Assembly: GCA_013362835.1 (NCBI GenBank)
Contig: JABFVJ010000149.1
Span: 1 to 14,112 of the forward strand
Direction of reading: 5' to 3'
Source: Nonomuraea sp.
Lineage (GTDB): Bacteria; Actinomycetota; Actinomycetes; Streptosporangiales; Streptosporangiaceae
Length of the DNA stretch: 14,112 bases
Of the stretch, positions 1 through 7,296 are shown piece by piece. Numbering within the stretch: the stretch's first letter is position 1; the number at the start of each line of letters is the position of its first letter. Position numbers and translations under genes: made by a program. The notes below the pieces were generated by a model. It searched no databases. It worked only from the letters and a program-made list of their open reading frames with translations, and had not been told where the DNA came from.

Positions 1-19
1 GCGGAAAGAAGACGATCTC

Positions 20-658
20 GTGACGTTCGTTCCCGCCGACCCGACCCTGGTGCATCCCATGCCCGGCCAGCCGCGCCTGGTGCTGCTCAAGCCCCTCGTC
101 ACCTCGCCGCTGATCGAGGTGGGGGAGTTCTCCTACTACGACGACCCCGACGACCCGACGGCCTTCGAGACCCGCAACGTGCTCTACCACTACGGGCCGG
201 AGAAGCTGATCATCGGGAGGTTCTGCGCGCTGGGGGAGGGCGTGCGGTTCATCATGAACGGCGCCAACCACCGCATGGACGGCCCCTCGACGTTCCCCTT
301 CCCGATCATGGGCGGCTCCTGGGCCGGGCACTTCGACCTCATCACCGGCCTGCCGGGGCGGGGTGACACCGTCGTGGGCCACGACGTCTGGTTCGGCTAC
401 CGGGCCACGGTGATGCCAGGAGTGCGCATCGGCCACGGCGCGATCATCGCCTCCGGCGCCGTCGTCGTCGAGGACGTGCCCGACTACGGCATCGTCGGCG
501 GCAACCCCGCCCGGCTCATCCGCCGCCGCTTCAGCGACGCCGACATCGACCGGCTGCTGGCTGTGGCCTGGTGGGACTGGCCCCTGGAGCTCATCACCGA
601 GCACGTGCGCGCGATCATGTCGGGCGCCGTCGACGACCTGGAGAGTGTCGAGCGATGA
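20..658 (+). CDS. Vat/CatB-family xenobiotic O-acetyltransferase (left-handed beta-helix)
   Basis: This 212-aa protein is a hexapeptide-repeat acetyltransferase of the streptogramin A / type B chloramphenicol acetyltransferase family, which moves acetyl from acetyl-CoA to a hydroxyl of a drug or metabolite in the cytoplasm. Visible family marks are EVGEFSYYD (33-41), YHYG (56-59), the catalytic-histidine block MNGANHRMDG (79-88, His84), DVWFGYRATVMPGVRIGHGA (hexapeptide coils, about 122-141), GGNPA near 160-164 and the C-terminal WWDWP (184-188). The length matches Vat proteins. The GTG start at 20 gives a Vat-like N-terminus with GGAAAG at 3-8 upstream, but the frame is open to the window edge, so an earlier start is possible. 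Its stop overlaps the next start (ATGA), implying co-translation with the FAD monooxygenase. The substrate is unknown; resistance is inferred from the family. Confidence 0.9.
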   Translation: MTFVPADPTLVHPMPGQPRLVLLKPLVTSPLIEVGEFSYYDDPDDPTAFETRNVLYHYGPEKLIIGRFCALGEGVRFIMNGANHRMDGPSTFPFPIMGGSWAGHFDLITGLPGRGDTVVGHDVWFGYRATVMPGVRIGHGAIIASGAVVVEDVPDYGIVGGNPARLIRRRFSDADIDRLLAVAWWDWPLELITEHVRAIMSGAVDDLESVER

Positions 659-2184
659 CGAACGCCGATGTGATCATCGTGGGAGCCGGTCCGACCGGCC
701 TCATGCTGGCGAACGAACTGAGCCTGGCCGGAGTGCGGCCGCTGGTGCTGGAGCGCCACCCCCGTCGCCGCGACACCCCGAAGGCCGGAGGCCTCGGCGG
801 GCAGATCCTGGAACTGCTGCGCTACCGCGGCCGGCTCGACCACTTCCGCGCCGCCTGCACCGGCCCCGTCCCCGCGCCCCGCTTCCCGTTCGGCGGGGTG
901 CACATCGACCTCACCCGGCTGGCGGATCCGCCCATGCACGCCCTGCCGCTGCCGCAGCAGGCGCTCGAGCGGGTGCTCGACGAGCACGCCGCCGAGCTCG
1001 GCGTCGGGGTACGGCGCGGGCACGAGGTGACCGGGCTCAGCCAGGACGACACCACAGTCCGCGTGGAGGTGCGAGGTCCCGACGGCGACTACCAGGTCAA
1101 CGCCCGCCACGTGGTGGCCTGCGACGGAGCGCGCAGCCGGGTCAGGGACTGGGCCGGCATCCCCTTCCCCGGCGACACCTATCCGGAGGTCAACCGGCTG
1201 GCCCAGGTCACGCTGCCCGACTCGGTCACCGTGCTCGACGACGGCGACCTCGACGTCCCCGGCTTCGGCGTCATCCGGGCCGGATTCACCCGCACCGGCC
1301 AGGGCCTGTTCGGCCTCGGCTCCACGCCCGGCGCCCGGAGCGTCTCGCTCTACACCGTCGAGGACGAGAGCACCGAATACGACGACGACGTCCCGATGAC
1401 CCTGGCCGAACTGCAGGACAGCGTCCACCGCGTCCTGGGCGCCCGTGTGCCGCTGGCCGGGTCGACGCGGCTGTCCCGCTTCACCTTCAAGGCCCGCCAG
1501 GCCGAGCGCTACCGCGCCGGGCGCGTCATGGTGGCCGGCGACGCGGCCCACCTGTTCCCCGCCACCGGCGTCGCGCTCAACGCGGGCATGCTCGACGCGG
1601 TGAACCTCGCCTGGAAACTGGCCGCCGACCTGCGAGGCTGGGCCGCGCCGGGACTCCTGGACACCTACCACGACGAACGCCACCACGCCGGCGCCCGCAC
1701 CATGCTGCACACCCGCGCCCAGGTGGCGCTGCGGCGCGGGCACGACGCCGCGGCGGAAGCACTTCGCGAGGTGTTCCAGGAACTGCTCGGCGACGAGGCG
1801 CCACTGCGGCGCATGGGAGCCATGGTCGCGGGCGCCGACATCCGCTACGCCGTACCCGGCACGGACCACCCGCTGGCCGGAACCTTCGCCCCCGACCTCA
1901 CCCTGCACACCGACCAGGGGATCACCAGCGTCGCCGAGCTCCTGCGCCCCGCGCGGCCCATCCTCCTCGACCTGGCCGACCGCGCCGACCTGCGCGAGGT
2001 CGCCCGCGAGTGGGGGCAGCGCGTCGACGTGCGCACCGCCAAGACCGGCGACCGTCCCGCCGACGCGCTGCTGATCCGCCCGGACGCCCACATCGCCTGG
2101 GCCGTGCCGGTCGACGAACCCGAGGGCAGTGCCGCACCGGCCCTGCGCGAGGCGCTCGCCCGCTGGTGGCTCCGCCCGGCCTGA
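655..2184 (+). CDS. Class A FAD-dependent monooxygenase (PHBH fold; Rox/polyketide-hydroxylase type)
   Basis: The 509-aa protein should use FAD and NAD(P)H to hydroxylate an aromatic or polyketide-like substrate. The N-terminal dinucleotide fold GAGPTG is at 10-15, the DG motif (CDGARSRVR) at 156-164, and the GD motif with flavin loop ([11 protein letters not shown]) at 295-305. A C-terminal thioredoxin-like extension ends near [14 protein letters not shown] (470-483), as in rifampicin monooxygenases and aromatic polyketide hydroxylases such as PgaE. I chose the ATG at 655 because it immediately precedes [14 protein letters not shown] and overlaps the acetyltransferase stop by 4 nt; a longer in-frame start at 571 would add 28 low-complexity residues inside the upstream gene. 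Pairing with a Vat-type acetyltransferase suggests a small drug- or metabolite-modifying operon, but the substrate cannot be read from sequence. Confidence 0.9.
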   Translation: MTNADVIIVGAGPTGLMLANELSLAGVRPLVLERHPRRRDTPKAGGLGGQILELLRYRGRLDHFRAACTGPVPAPRFPFGGVHIDLTRLADPPMHALPLPQQALERVLDEHAAELGVGVRRGHEVTGLSQDDTTVRVEVRGPDGDYQVNARHVVACDGARSRVRDWAGIPFPGDTYPEVNRLAQVTLPDSVTVLDDGDLDVPGFGVIRAGFTRTGQGLFGLGSTPGARSVSLYTVEDESTEYDDDVPMTLAELQDSVHRVLGARVPLAGSTRLSRFTFKARQAERYRAGRVMVAGDAAHLFPATGVALNAGMLDAVNLAWKLAADLRGWAAPGLLDTYHDERHHAGARTMLHTRAQVALRRGHDAAAEALREVFQELLGDEAPLRRMGAMVAGADIRYAVPGTDHPLAGTFAPDLTLHTDQGITSVAELLRPARPILLDLADRADLREVAREWGQRVDVRTAKTGDRPADALLIRPDAHIAWAVPVDEPEGSAAPALREALARWWLRPA

Positions 2185-2200
2185 CGCGGTGTCCTGCTTC

Positions 2201-2223
2201 AAGGCTGGCGAATGGCCAACCTT
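2201..2223. repeat. Imperfect inverted repeat upstream of thyA
   Basis: Arms AAGGCTGGC (2201-2209) and GCCAACCTT (2215-2223) are complementary except for one position (a possible G-U pair in RNA), with a 5-nt loop GAATG. It lies 16 nt after the monooxygenase stop and 15 nt before the thyA -10 hexamer. It could be a weak hairpin ending the first operon (no T-tract follows) or a protein-binding site over the thyA promoter. The sequence does not decide between these. Confidence 0.5.
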
Positions 2224-2238
2224 CGCGGGCCCCTTGGC

Positions 2239-2244
2239 TAGGCT
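2239..2244 (+). promoter_or_regulatory. -10 element TAGGCT, probable leaderless promoter of thyA
   Basis: TAGGCT fits the actinobacterial TANNNT -10 pattern and ends 7 nt before the thyA ATG (2252), so transcription would start at or next to the start codon. There is no Shine-Dalgarno sequence ahead of the ATG, which supports a leaderless mRNA. I see no convincing -35. Confidence 0.5.
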
Positions 2245-2251
2245 TGTGACC

Positions 2252-3049
2252 ATGCCGAACACGCAGTACGAAGATCTCCTCCGCCACGTCCTCGACTCGG
2301 GCACCCGCAAGGAGGACCGCACCGGCACGGGCACGCGGTCGATCTTCGGTCACCAGCTGCGCTACCGGCTGGCCGACGGCTTCCCGCTGATCACGACGAA
2401 GAAGGTGCACTTCCGCTCGATCGCCTACGAGCTGCTGTGGTTCCTGCGCGGCGACGGGAACGTCACCTGGCTCCGCGACCACGGCGTCACGATCTGGGAC
2501 GAATGGGCGGCGCCGGACGGCGACCTCGGCCCGATCTACGGCGTGCAGTGGCGCTCCTGGCCGACCCCCGACGGCGGGCACATCGACCAGATCGGAGAGG
2601 TCCTGCGCACGCTGCGGGAGAACCCCGACTCCAGGCGCATCATCGTGTCGGCCTGGAACGTCGCCGACATCCCTCGCATGGCGCTTCCGCCCTGCCACGC
2701 GTTCTTCCAGTTCTACGTCGCCGACGGCAAGCTGTCCTGCCAGCTCTACCAGCGAAGCGCCGACCTGTTCCTCGGCGTGCCGTTCAACATCGCCAGCTAC
2801 GCCCTGCTGACGCACATGATCGCCCAGCAGGTGGGCCTCGGCGTCGGTGACTTCGTCTGGACCGGCGGCGACTGCCACATCTACGACAACCACGAGGACC
2901 AGGTCCGTACCCAGCTCGCCCGCGACGCGCGGCCTTTCCCCACGCTGAGCCTGAAGCCGGCCGACAGCCTGTTCGACTACACCTACGAAGACATCAGCCT
3001 GGACGGCTACGACCCGCACCCCGCCATCCGGGCCCAGGTGGCCGTGTGA
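2252..3049 (+). CDS. thyA: Thymidylate synthase
   Basis: This 265-aa enzyme matches classical ThyA throughout (E. coli ThyA is 264 aa). It methylates dUMP to dTMP with 5,10-methylenetetrahydrofolate, releasing dihydrofolate. Landmarks are RTGTGT (23-28), [14 protein letters not shown] (44-57), the catalytic cysteine in PPCHAFFQF (Cys148), [20 protein letters not shown] (164-183, nucleotide binding) and the typical C-terminus PAIRAQVAV. The ATG at 2252 gives [10 protein letters not shown], the usual family N-terminus; in-frame codons further upstream would add residues not seen in the family and lie inside the previous gene. The stop overlaps the folA GTG start by 4 nt, so the two should be translationally coupled, placing producer and recycler of dihydrofolate in one operon. 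Confidence 0.98.
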   Translation: MPNTQYEDLLRHVLDSGTRKEDRTGTGTRSIFGHQLRYRLADGFPLITTKKVHFRSIAYELLWFLRGDGNVTWLRDHGVTIWDEWAAPDGDLGPIYGVQWRSWPTPDGGHIDQIGEVLRTLRENPDSRRIIVSAWNVADIPRMALPPCHAFFQFYVADGKLSCQLYQRSADLFLGVPFNIASYALLTHMIAQQVGLGVGDFVWTGGDCHIYDNHEDQVRTQLARDARPFPTLSLKPADSLFDYTYEDISLDGYDPHPAIRAQVAV

Positions 3050-3528
3050 TCGGCCTGATCTGGGCGCAGTCGTCGAACGGCGTCATCGGCCGCGACGGCA
3101 CGCTGCCGTGGCACCTGCCGGAGGACCTCCAGCACTTCCGGACCCTGACCACGGGCACGACCGTCCTCATGGGGCGCCGCACCTGGGAGTCGCTGCCGCC
3201 GAGGTTCCGGCCGCTGCCGGGCAGGCGCAACCTGGTGCTCTCGCGCAGCCCGCAGGAGGGCGTGGAGACCTTCCCCGACCTGCGGCAGGCGCTTGCCGTA
3301 GCGTCCGGCGACGTGTGGGTGATCGGTGGCGCGGCCGTGTATCAGGCGGCCCTGCCCTTCGCCGACCGCATCGAGGTCACCGAGATCCGCGAGACCTTCG
3401 AGGGCGACACGCGCGCACCCGAGGTGGGGCGGCCTCCGGACTCCGCCGGGGCCTGGCGGGAGTCGGCGACCGGGCTGCACTACCGCTTCCTGACCTGGAA
3501 CGGACAAAGGGTCGAAACCGCACAATAG
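3046..3528 (+). CDS. folA: Dihydrofolate reductase
   Basis: This 160-aa enzyme reduces dihydrofolate, the by-product of ThyA, to tetrahydrofolate with NADPH; it is the trimethoprim target in bacteria. It shows the full classical pattern: [24 protein letters not shown] (5-28) with the acidic active-site residue Asp27 at the same number as in E. coli, [10 protein letters not shown] (42-51), the NADPH-binding segment [13 protein letters not shown] (91-103) and TEI (112-114). It begins at a GTG overlapping the thyA stop (GTGA), so its ribosomes are probably supplied by thyA translation. The C-terminal part around residues 121-140 is short and Pro/Gly-rich, but the length is normal for actinobacterial DHFR. 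Confidence 0.97.
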   Translation: MIGLIWAQSSNGVIGRDGTLPWHLPEDLQHFRTLTTGTTVLMGRRTWESLPPRFRPLPGRRNLVLSRSPQEGVETFPDLRQALAVASGDVWVIGGAAVYQAALPFADRIEVTEIRETFEGDTRAPEVGRPPDSAGAWRESATGLHYRFLTWNGQRVETAQ

Positions 3529-3531
3529 AGT
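3526..3531 (+). promoter_or_regulatory. -10 element TAGAGT for the GNAT gene (probable leaderless start)
   Basis: TAGAGT (TANNNT) overlaps the folA stop codon and ends 6 nt before the ATG at 3538. A GGACA-like -35 remnant lies near 3502-3506. No Shine-Dalgarno sequence precedes the ATG. The spacing matches the thyA arrangement, so this gene may also have a leaderless transcript of its own. Confidence 0.42.
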
Positions 3532-3537
3532 CTTCCC

Positions 3538-3999
3538 ATGAACCTCCGTCTCGTCCCCGTCACCCAGGCCAACATCGATCTCGCCCTCACCGTGAAGGTC
3601 CGCGCCGATCAGGAGCGGTTCGTCTCGCCGGTGGCGAAATCGCTGGCCGAGGCGTACGTCTTCGGCGATGCGGCCTGGCCGCGGCTGATCCTCGACGCGG
3701 ACGACAAGGCGGTGGGCTTCCTCATGGCCTTCGTCGAGATCGACTGGAACGGCAAGGGCGTCGACTTCCGGTCCGGGTTGTGGCGCCTCAACGTGACGCC
3801 GGAGGCGCAGGGCAAGGGAGTCGGGCGCTTCGCCGTCGAGGCGGTCGCCGCCGAGGTCCAGCGGCGCGGGGCGCGGCAGATGTTCGTCTCCTGGGAGCCG
3901 GGAGACGACGGGCCGGAGAACTTCTACCTCAAGCTCGGCTTCCGCCCGACCGGGGAGACCACCGGCGGCCAGACGGTCGGCGTCCTCGACCTCGGCTAG
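3538..3999 (+). CDS. GNAT N-acetyltransferase, polyamine-acetyltransferase-like
   Basis: This 153-aa single-domain GNAT protein should acetylate an amine with acetyl-CoA. The pantetheine/pyrophosphate-binding motif is QGKGVG (91-96) in motif A, after the beta-4 strand LWRLNVTPEA; the C-terminal motif B includes NFYLKLGF (128-135). The N-terminal block ALTVKVRADQERFVSPVAKSLAEAY resembles the BltD-type spermine/spermidine acetyltransferases (alkvh..Q..FV....SLaqAy), so a polyamine or other diamine is a reasonable guess, made from remembered family pattern only. The ATG at 3538 is the first in-frame start after the folA stop and gives MNLRLVPVT, the expected first strand. It sits 9 nt after folA and could be co-transcribed with it or use the TAGAGT promoter. 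Confidence 0.88.
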   Translation: MNLRLVPVTQANIDLALTVKVRADQERFVSPVAKSLAEAYVFGDAAWPRLILDADDKAVGFLMAFVEIDWNGKGVDFRSGLWRLNVTPEAQGKGVGRFAVEAVAAEVQRRGARQMFVSWEPGDDGPENFYLKLGFRPTGETTGGQTVGVLDLG

Positions 4000-4026
4000 C
4001 GCGCCGACTCGCTGAGGCGGGCATGG

Positions 4027-4032
4027 CAGGAT
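4027..4032 (+). promoter_or_regulatory. Possible -10 element CAGGAT for the MBL-fold gene
   Basis: CAGGAT ends 7 nt before the ATG at 4040, the same geometry as at thyA, and no Shine-Dalgarno sequence is visible. The first base differs from TANNNT and no -35 is seen, so support rests mainly on position. Confidence 0.3.
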
Positions 4033-4039
4033 CGCGACC

Positions 4040-4861
4040 ATGTCCCTCAGCGTTCCCCGCCTCCGGATCGGCTCGGCCGAGATCATCGCCCTCGCCGATG
4101 CCGAGGGCCCCTTCTTCGCTCCGCGCGCCGAAGCCTTCCCCGAAGCCACCGCCGCCCACTGGGCCGAGGCCGACCGCTACGACCCGGGCGCGGTCGACGC
4201 CGAAGGCCGGTGGTGGCTGCAGTTCCGCGCGTACGCGATCCGCAACGACAACGGCCTGACGCTCGTCGACGCCGGGATCGGCCCGGCCGACAGCCCGGCC
4301 AGCTCGTGGGCGCCCGTGCCCGGCAGGCTGCCCGAGTCGCTGGCCGCCGCGGGCATCGATCCGGCCGAGGTCGACACCGTGGTGCTCACGCACCTGCACA
4401 CCGACCACGTCGGCTGGGCGGTCGTGACCGAGGCACCCGGGAACTCCGGCCGTCGCCCCTACTTCCCGAACGCCGACTACGTGCTCCAGCGGGCCGAGCT
4501 GGACGCCGTCGACGCGCTCAACCCGCGGCTCCGCGAAACCCTCATCGACCCGCTCGCGAGCACGGACCGGCTCCGGCTGCTCGACGGGGACACGCCGCTG
4601 CGCGCCGGGCGGGCGGTCGCCACACCCGGCCACACGCCCGGCCACCAGAGCGTCCTGGTCGCCGACGGGGGAGAGGCGGTGCTCGTCACCGGTGACCTCC
4701 TGGTGCACGCGCTCCAATTGCTCCACCCCGACCTCGCCTACGCCCACGAGGTGGATCCGGAGCAGGCCAGGAACTCCAGGAAGCGCATGCTGGGCGGCGA
4801 ACCCGCCACCAGGCTGCACCTGGCGGCGCCGCACCTGACGGAGCCGTTCGTGGTGGTCTGA
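4040..4861 (+). CDS. MBL-fold metallo-hydrolase
   Basis: This 273-aa protein carries a complete binuclear-zinc metallo-beta-lactamase site: HLHTDH (His118, His120, Asp122, His123), PGHTPGH (His198), GDL (Asp219) and a final AAPH histidine (His265). These features are typical of the broad lactonase/AHL-lactonase-like and glyoxalase-II-like branch rather than true beta-lactamases. The reaction is hydrolysis of an ester, lactone or thioester, but the substrate cannot be named. There is no signal peptide, so it should be cytoplasmic. The ATG at 4040 gives MSLSVPRLRIGSAEIIALAD, a normal first strand. The gene is convergent with the DinB-like gene and their stop codons abut exactly. Confidence 0.92.
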   Translation: MSLSVPRLRIGSAEIIALADAEGPFFAPRAEAFPEATAAHWAEADRYDPGAVDAEGRWWLQFRAYAIRNDNGLTLVDAGIGPADSPASSWAPVPGRLPESLAAAGIDPAEVDTVVLTHLHTDHVGWAVVTEAPGNSGRRPYFPNADYVLQRAELDAVDALNPRLRETLIDPLASTDRLRLLDGDTPLRAGRAVATPGHTPGHQSVLVADGGEAVLVTGDLLVHALQLLHPDLAYAHEVDPEQARNSRKRMLGGEPATRLHLAAPHLTEPFVVV

Positions 4862-4864
4862 TCA
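4859..4864. other. TGATCA palindrome supplying both convergent stop codons
   Basis: The hexamer TGATCA reads TGA on the plus strand (4859-4861, end of the MBL gene) and TGA on the minus strand (4864-4862, end of the DinB-like gene). There is no intergenic base and no room for a terminator between the genes, so both transcripts must run into the opposite gene. Confidence 0.95.
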
Positions 4865-5377
4865 CGACACGCGCGGTCGGCTCCCTGCCGGCGGCACCGC
4901 GCCGAGGTGGATGGCGGCATGCCAGTACGCCGGATTGCCGGGCACGGTCCACACCCTCTGCGCCAGCGCTCCGACCCCTTCCCAGGCCTCCTCGCCGACC
5001 CTGCCGAGATCGTCCAGAATCGCGTCGCGCACCGCCCCGAACCGGTGCAGGAGCAGCGAGGCGGAAAGGTGGCGTCCGGCTTCCACCCCGCCGATGTTCA
5101 GCGATCGCCCGACGGCGGGATCCTCCCAGCGCGGATCCAGGCTCCAGTGATCCCGCCCGGCGGCGGCTTGCGCCAGCACCGCCAGGTTGATCTCATCCCA
5201 CATCAGGACGTGAGCGACGAGATCGCGCAAGGACCGGCAGAAGTCGCCGAGCGGGCGCGAATCCACCAGGTATTCGGAGCCGAGCCGCTCCTCGGTCAGT
5301 CCCTCGACGCGGGCGAGAAGGATGTCCCGATCGGCACGCAGACGGCCGATCGCCTCGCCGGAAGACAGGATCGTCAT
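4862..5377 (-). CDS. DinB-like metal-dependent four-helix-bundle protein
   Basis: This 171-aa protein has the DinB/YfiT/mycothiol-dependent-isomerase layout. It starts with a helix, then the first metal histidine in RDLVAHVLMWDEIN (His56), and ends with the paired histidines of YWHAAIHLG (His153 and His157). This is the usual three-histidine site of thiol-dependent transferases and isomerases (bacillithiol or mycothiol enzymes) and of ClbS/DfsB-like relatives. In an actinomycete, mycothiol would be the natural thiol, which is inference. The ATG at 5377 is preceded by AGGGAGA (5384-5390 on the minus strand), a good Shine-Dalgarno sequence. It lies 88 nt downstream of the ArsR-type regulator gene, so it may be co-transcribed with it or use its own promoter near the inverted repeat at 5452-5463. 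Confidence 0.85.
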   Translation of the reverse strand: MTILSSGEAIGRLRADRDILLARVEGLTEERLGSEYLVDSRPLGDFCRSLRDLVAHVLMWDEINLAVLAQAAAGRDHWSLDPRWEDPAVGRSLNIGGVEAGRHLSASLLLHRFGAVRDAILDDLGRVGEEAWEGVGALAQRVWTVPGNPAYWHAAIHLGAVPPAGSRPRVS

Positions 5378-5451
5378 GGTGTTTCTCCCTCGATGAGCGG
5401 TTGGAGGGACTTCAACACCACCGGGGCCGGCACGCCAGCGGACTGACGAAT

Positions 5452-5463
5452 ACGATCAATCGT
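5452..5463. repeat. Inverted repeat ACGATCAATCGT between regulator and DinB-like gene
   Basis: Perfect 5-bp arms ACGAT and ATCGT are separated by CA, just beyond the stop codon of the ArsR-type regulator and about 75 nt upstream of the DinB-like start. It is short, but it is the only clear symmetry in this 88-nt gap and could be an operator or processing signal. Confidence 0.35.
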
Positions 5464-5465
5464 CC

Positions 5466-6509
5466 TCAGCGCAGCAGCAGCGACAGCACGTCCTTGCCGA
5501 GCTCCTCCAGGATGTCGGACGCGAGCCGGTATCGCACGAACCGCCCCTGTCTCTCCGTCGTGGCCAGGTTCGCCCCGGCCAGGGCGCGCAGATGCCGGTT
5601 CACCTGCGTCGGGTCCACGTTCCACAACATCGCGATCTCGCCCGCCGTACGAGGTTCGGTCGCGATCGCGCGGGCGACCTCCAGCCGGCCCGCGTGGGCG
5701 AGGACGTCGAGCCGCCGCCTCACCGCGGCGGCCGAGGGTACGGCGGAGCCGGCGTCGGCGGGGTGGAGCAGCAGCAGTGGCCGGCCGGGAACATCGGCGA
5801 CGTACAGGTGGGGCCGGATGAAGGTGCTGGGCGCCACGACGAGCCCGCGCTTCGACACGTCATGACGGGCGGCCTGGATCTTCGCGATGTGCACGCTCAC
5901 CCCTGCGGGGCTCACCTCCACGGAGGAGTCGACGGCGGCGAGCGCGGCCCCCGGCCCCTGGAGCGTCGCCATGTCGGCGAAGCGCCGCGCCCGCCCGGCC
6001 AGCACCGGCCGGACACGCGCCCACTCGGTCTCGAACCACTCCTGCCAGCTGCAGTGCAGGAAGGCCAGGAAGTCCGCGGCCGCCTCCTGCGGCCGCTTGG
6101 CGAGCGCTTCGACGCAGGACTCCACCGCCGGTCCTCGCGAGCGAGACCAGCGGAGCGCGACCTGCCCGTCCCCGGAGGGGGCGATCGGCCGGAGCAACTG
6201 CGAGGCCAGTTCCTCGGCGGGAAGGGCACCAAGCCGCTCCACCCGGTCCACGAAGGTGTCGGCCGGTGGCGCCGGAGTGACGAAAGGCGTCGCCCTGATG
6301 GCCTGCGCCGTCCACCACCACGACCGCGTCCAGGCCGCCAGGCGGGGGCTCATCGACGCGAGGATCTGCGCCGCCCACTCGTCCAGGCCGTGGTGGCCGG
6401 GGTCGCGCAGGACGTGCAACGCCGACCCGAACTCGGTCAGCGCCGACACCGCCGGCACCAGGGACCCCGCCTGCATGCACCGGTCGAGGCCGGTAATCAC
6501 CGTGGGCAT
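5466..6509 (-). CDS. DUF5937 / ArsR-type winged-helix transcriptional regulator
   Basis: This 347-aa protein has a large N-terminal sensing region and a C-terminal DNA-binding domain. The N-terminus (VSALTEFGSALHVLRDPGHHGLDEW, 21-45) fits the DUF5937 pattern of actinobacterial regulators. The winged helix lies at about 262-345: RRRLDVLAHAGRLEVARAIA, then the helix-turn-helix RTAGEIAMLWNVDPTQVNRHLRALAGANL (287-315) and the wing ATTERQGRFVRYRLA. Metal-binding cysteines of classical ArsR sensors are absent from the recognition region, so the signal is probably not a metal. It is preceded by the 192-aa unknown gene (42-nt gap) and followed by the DinB-like gene, and may control one or both. No strong Shine-Dalgarno precedes the ATG; GGGATCGGGGCC is the only purine-rich run. 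Confidence 0.87.
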   Translation of the reverse strand: MPTVITGLDRCMQAGSLVPAVSALTEFGSALHVLRDPGHHGLDEWAAQILASMSPRLAAWTRSWWWTAQAIRATPFVTPAPPADTFVDRVERLGALPAEELASQLLRPIAPSGDGQVALRWSRSRGPAVESCVEALAKRPQEAAADFLAFLHCSWQEWFETEWARVRPVLAGRARRFADMATLQGPGAALAAVDSSVEVSPAGVSVHIAKIQAARHDVSKRGLVVAPSTFIRPHLYVADVPGRPLLLLHPADAGSAVPSAAAVRRRLDVLAHAGRLEVARAIATEPRTAGEIAMLWNVDPTQVNRHLRALAGANLATTERQGRFVRYRLASDILEELGKDVLSLLLR

Positions 6510-6551
6510 GGCCCCGATCCCATCACCCGGCGCCGAGGACCGCCATCGTCG

Positions 6552-7130
6552 TCACGCGCTCCACGCCTCGTGCACGGTGACGACGGCGGAGGAGGCGGGC
6601 CGGCCGTCGGTGCGGACCACGAGAGGGCGGCCAGGTACGGCGATGCCGTCGATCGTGATCGTGGCGTGCTCGCAAGGGATGACCTGCATGGACAGCCCAT
6701 GGCTCACCCCCTGCAGCGGGAAGTCGGCCAGCGCGAACGGCCGGGCGTCGAGGGGGCCGGTGATGCTGACCGTCATCCCGGCCGCTTCGGCGTGGGCGCC
6801 GCCCGCCGGGTCGATGCGCAGGCGCACGGCCGCCTGTCGAGCCTGTACGGCAGGCCACGACGGCAGCGCCGTGGCCTCGTCGAAGTGGCGGACGAAGTGT
6901 TCCTCGATCCACGCCGCCAGCCCGGGGTGATCGCCCACGACCCGTAGCCCGGCCGGCGTCCACACCACCATGACCGCGCCCGCGCCGTGCGTGGACCAGT
7001 CGACCTGCCACAGCGAGGCGTAGCCGGTGGGCGCGCCGTCGCTGTCGTGGAGGGTGACGAACGGGTTGGCCCCGGCGAGCAGGGGCCTGCGGGTCACGTA
7101 GCCGGCCTGCCCGGTCTCGACCTTGGTCAC
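6552..7130 (-). CDS. Conserved-looking protein of unknown function (192 aa)
   Basis: I do not recognise a family. The protein starts at GTG (7130), with AGGGTG about 4 nt upstream as a weak ribosome binding site. It looks soluble: no signal peptide or membrane segment. Beta-strand-like stretches predominate (TGYASLWQVDW, GAVMVVWTP, GMTVSITGP, ATITIDGIAVPGRPLVV), with one amphipathic helix in the middle (HPGLAAWIEEHFVRHFDEA, about 68-86). Codon use (G/C at third positions) is that of a real gene and no other frame in the stretch is as convincing. It lies 42 nt upstream of the DUF5937/ArsR regulator on the same strand, so the two may be co-expressed. A small ligand-binding or GNAT-like role cannot be excluded, but I see no acetyl-CoA motif. 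Confidence 0.7.
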   Translation of the reverse strand: MTKVETGQAGYVTRRPLLAGANPFVTLHDSDGAPTGYASLWQVDWSTHGAGAVMVVWTPAGLRVVGDHPGLAAWIEEHFVRHFDEATALPSWPAVQARQAAVRLRIDPAGGAHAEAAGMTVSITGPLDARPFALADFPLQGVSHGLSMQVIPCEHATITIDGIAVPGRPLVVRTDGRPASSAVVTVHEAWSA

Positions 7131-7139
7131 GATGGCACC

Positions 7140-7280
7140 CTAGGCCACCCGCCGGGCCGGGATGTTCTCCAGGTCGGCGAGCAGGCTCCGGAGATCACGG
7201 CGCGGGTGGCGGCGGGGCTCGGGGTCATGGTCCTCAACCTCGAAGTTCAGCCGGTGGGCCGGCCCGGCCGATGGCGCCAC
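7140..7280 (-). CDS. Possible small ORF or gene remnant (46 aa)
   Basis: The 166-nt gap between the alpha/beta hydrolase and the unknown gene contains one minus-strand frame with good codon bias: 41 of its 46 sense codons end in G or C. It starts at GTG 7280, ends at TAG 7142-7140, and ends with a helical, charged tail (RRDLRSLLADLENIPARRVA). No clear ribosome binding site is present and the frame stays open upstream into the hydrolase gene. It may be a small protein, the decayed end of a lost gene, or chance in high-GC DNA. Confidence 0.25.
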   Translation of the reverse strand: MAPSAGPAHRLNFEVEDHDPEPRRHPRRDLRSLLADLENIPARRVA

Positions 7281-7296
7281 TCGGCTTCGCTGGCGA

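Noticed and set aside
484..2334. Very long minus-strand open frame (616 codons) across the acetyltransferase, monooxygenase and thyA start
   Set aside because: It is the antisense shadow of well-recognised genes in high-GC DNA; its translation is low-complexity (Gly, Val, Arg, His) with no family motif.
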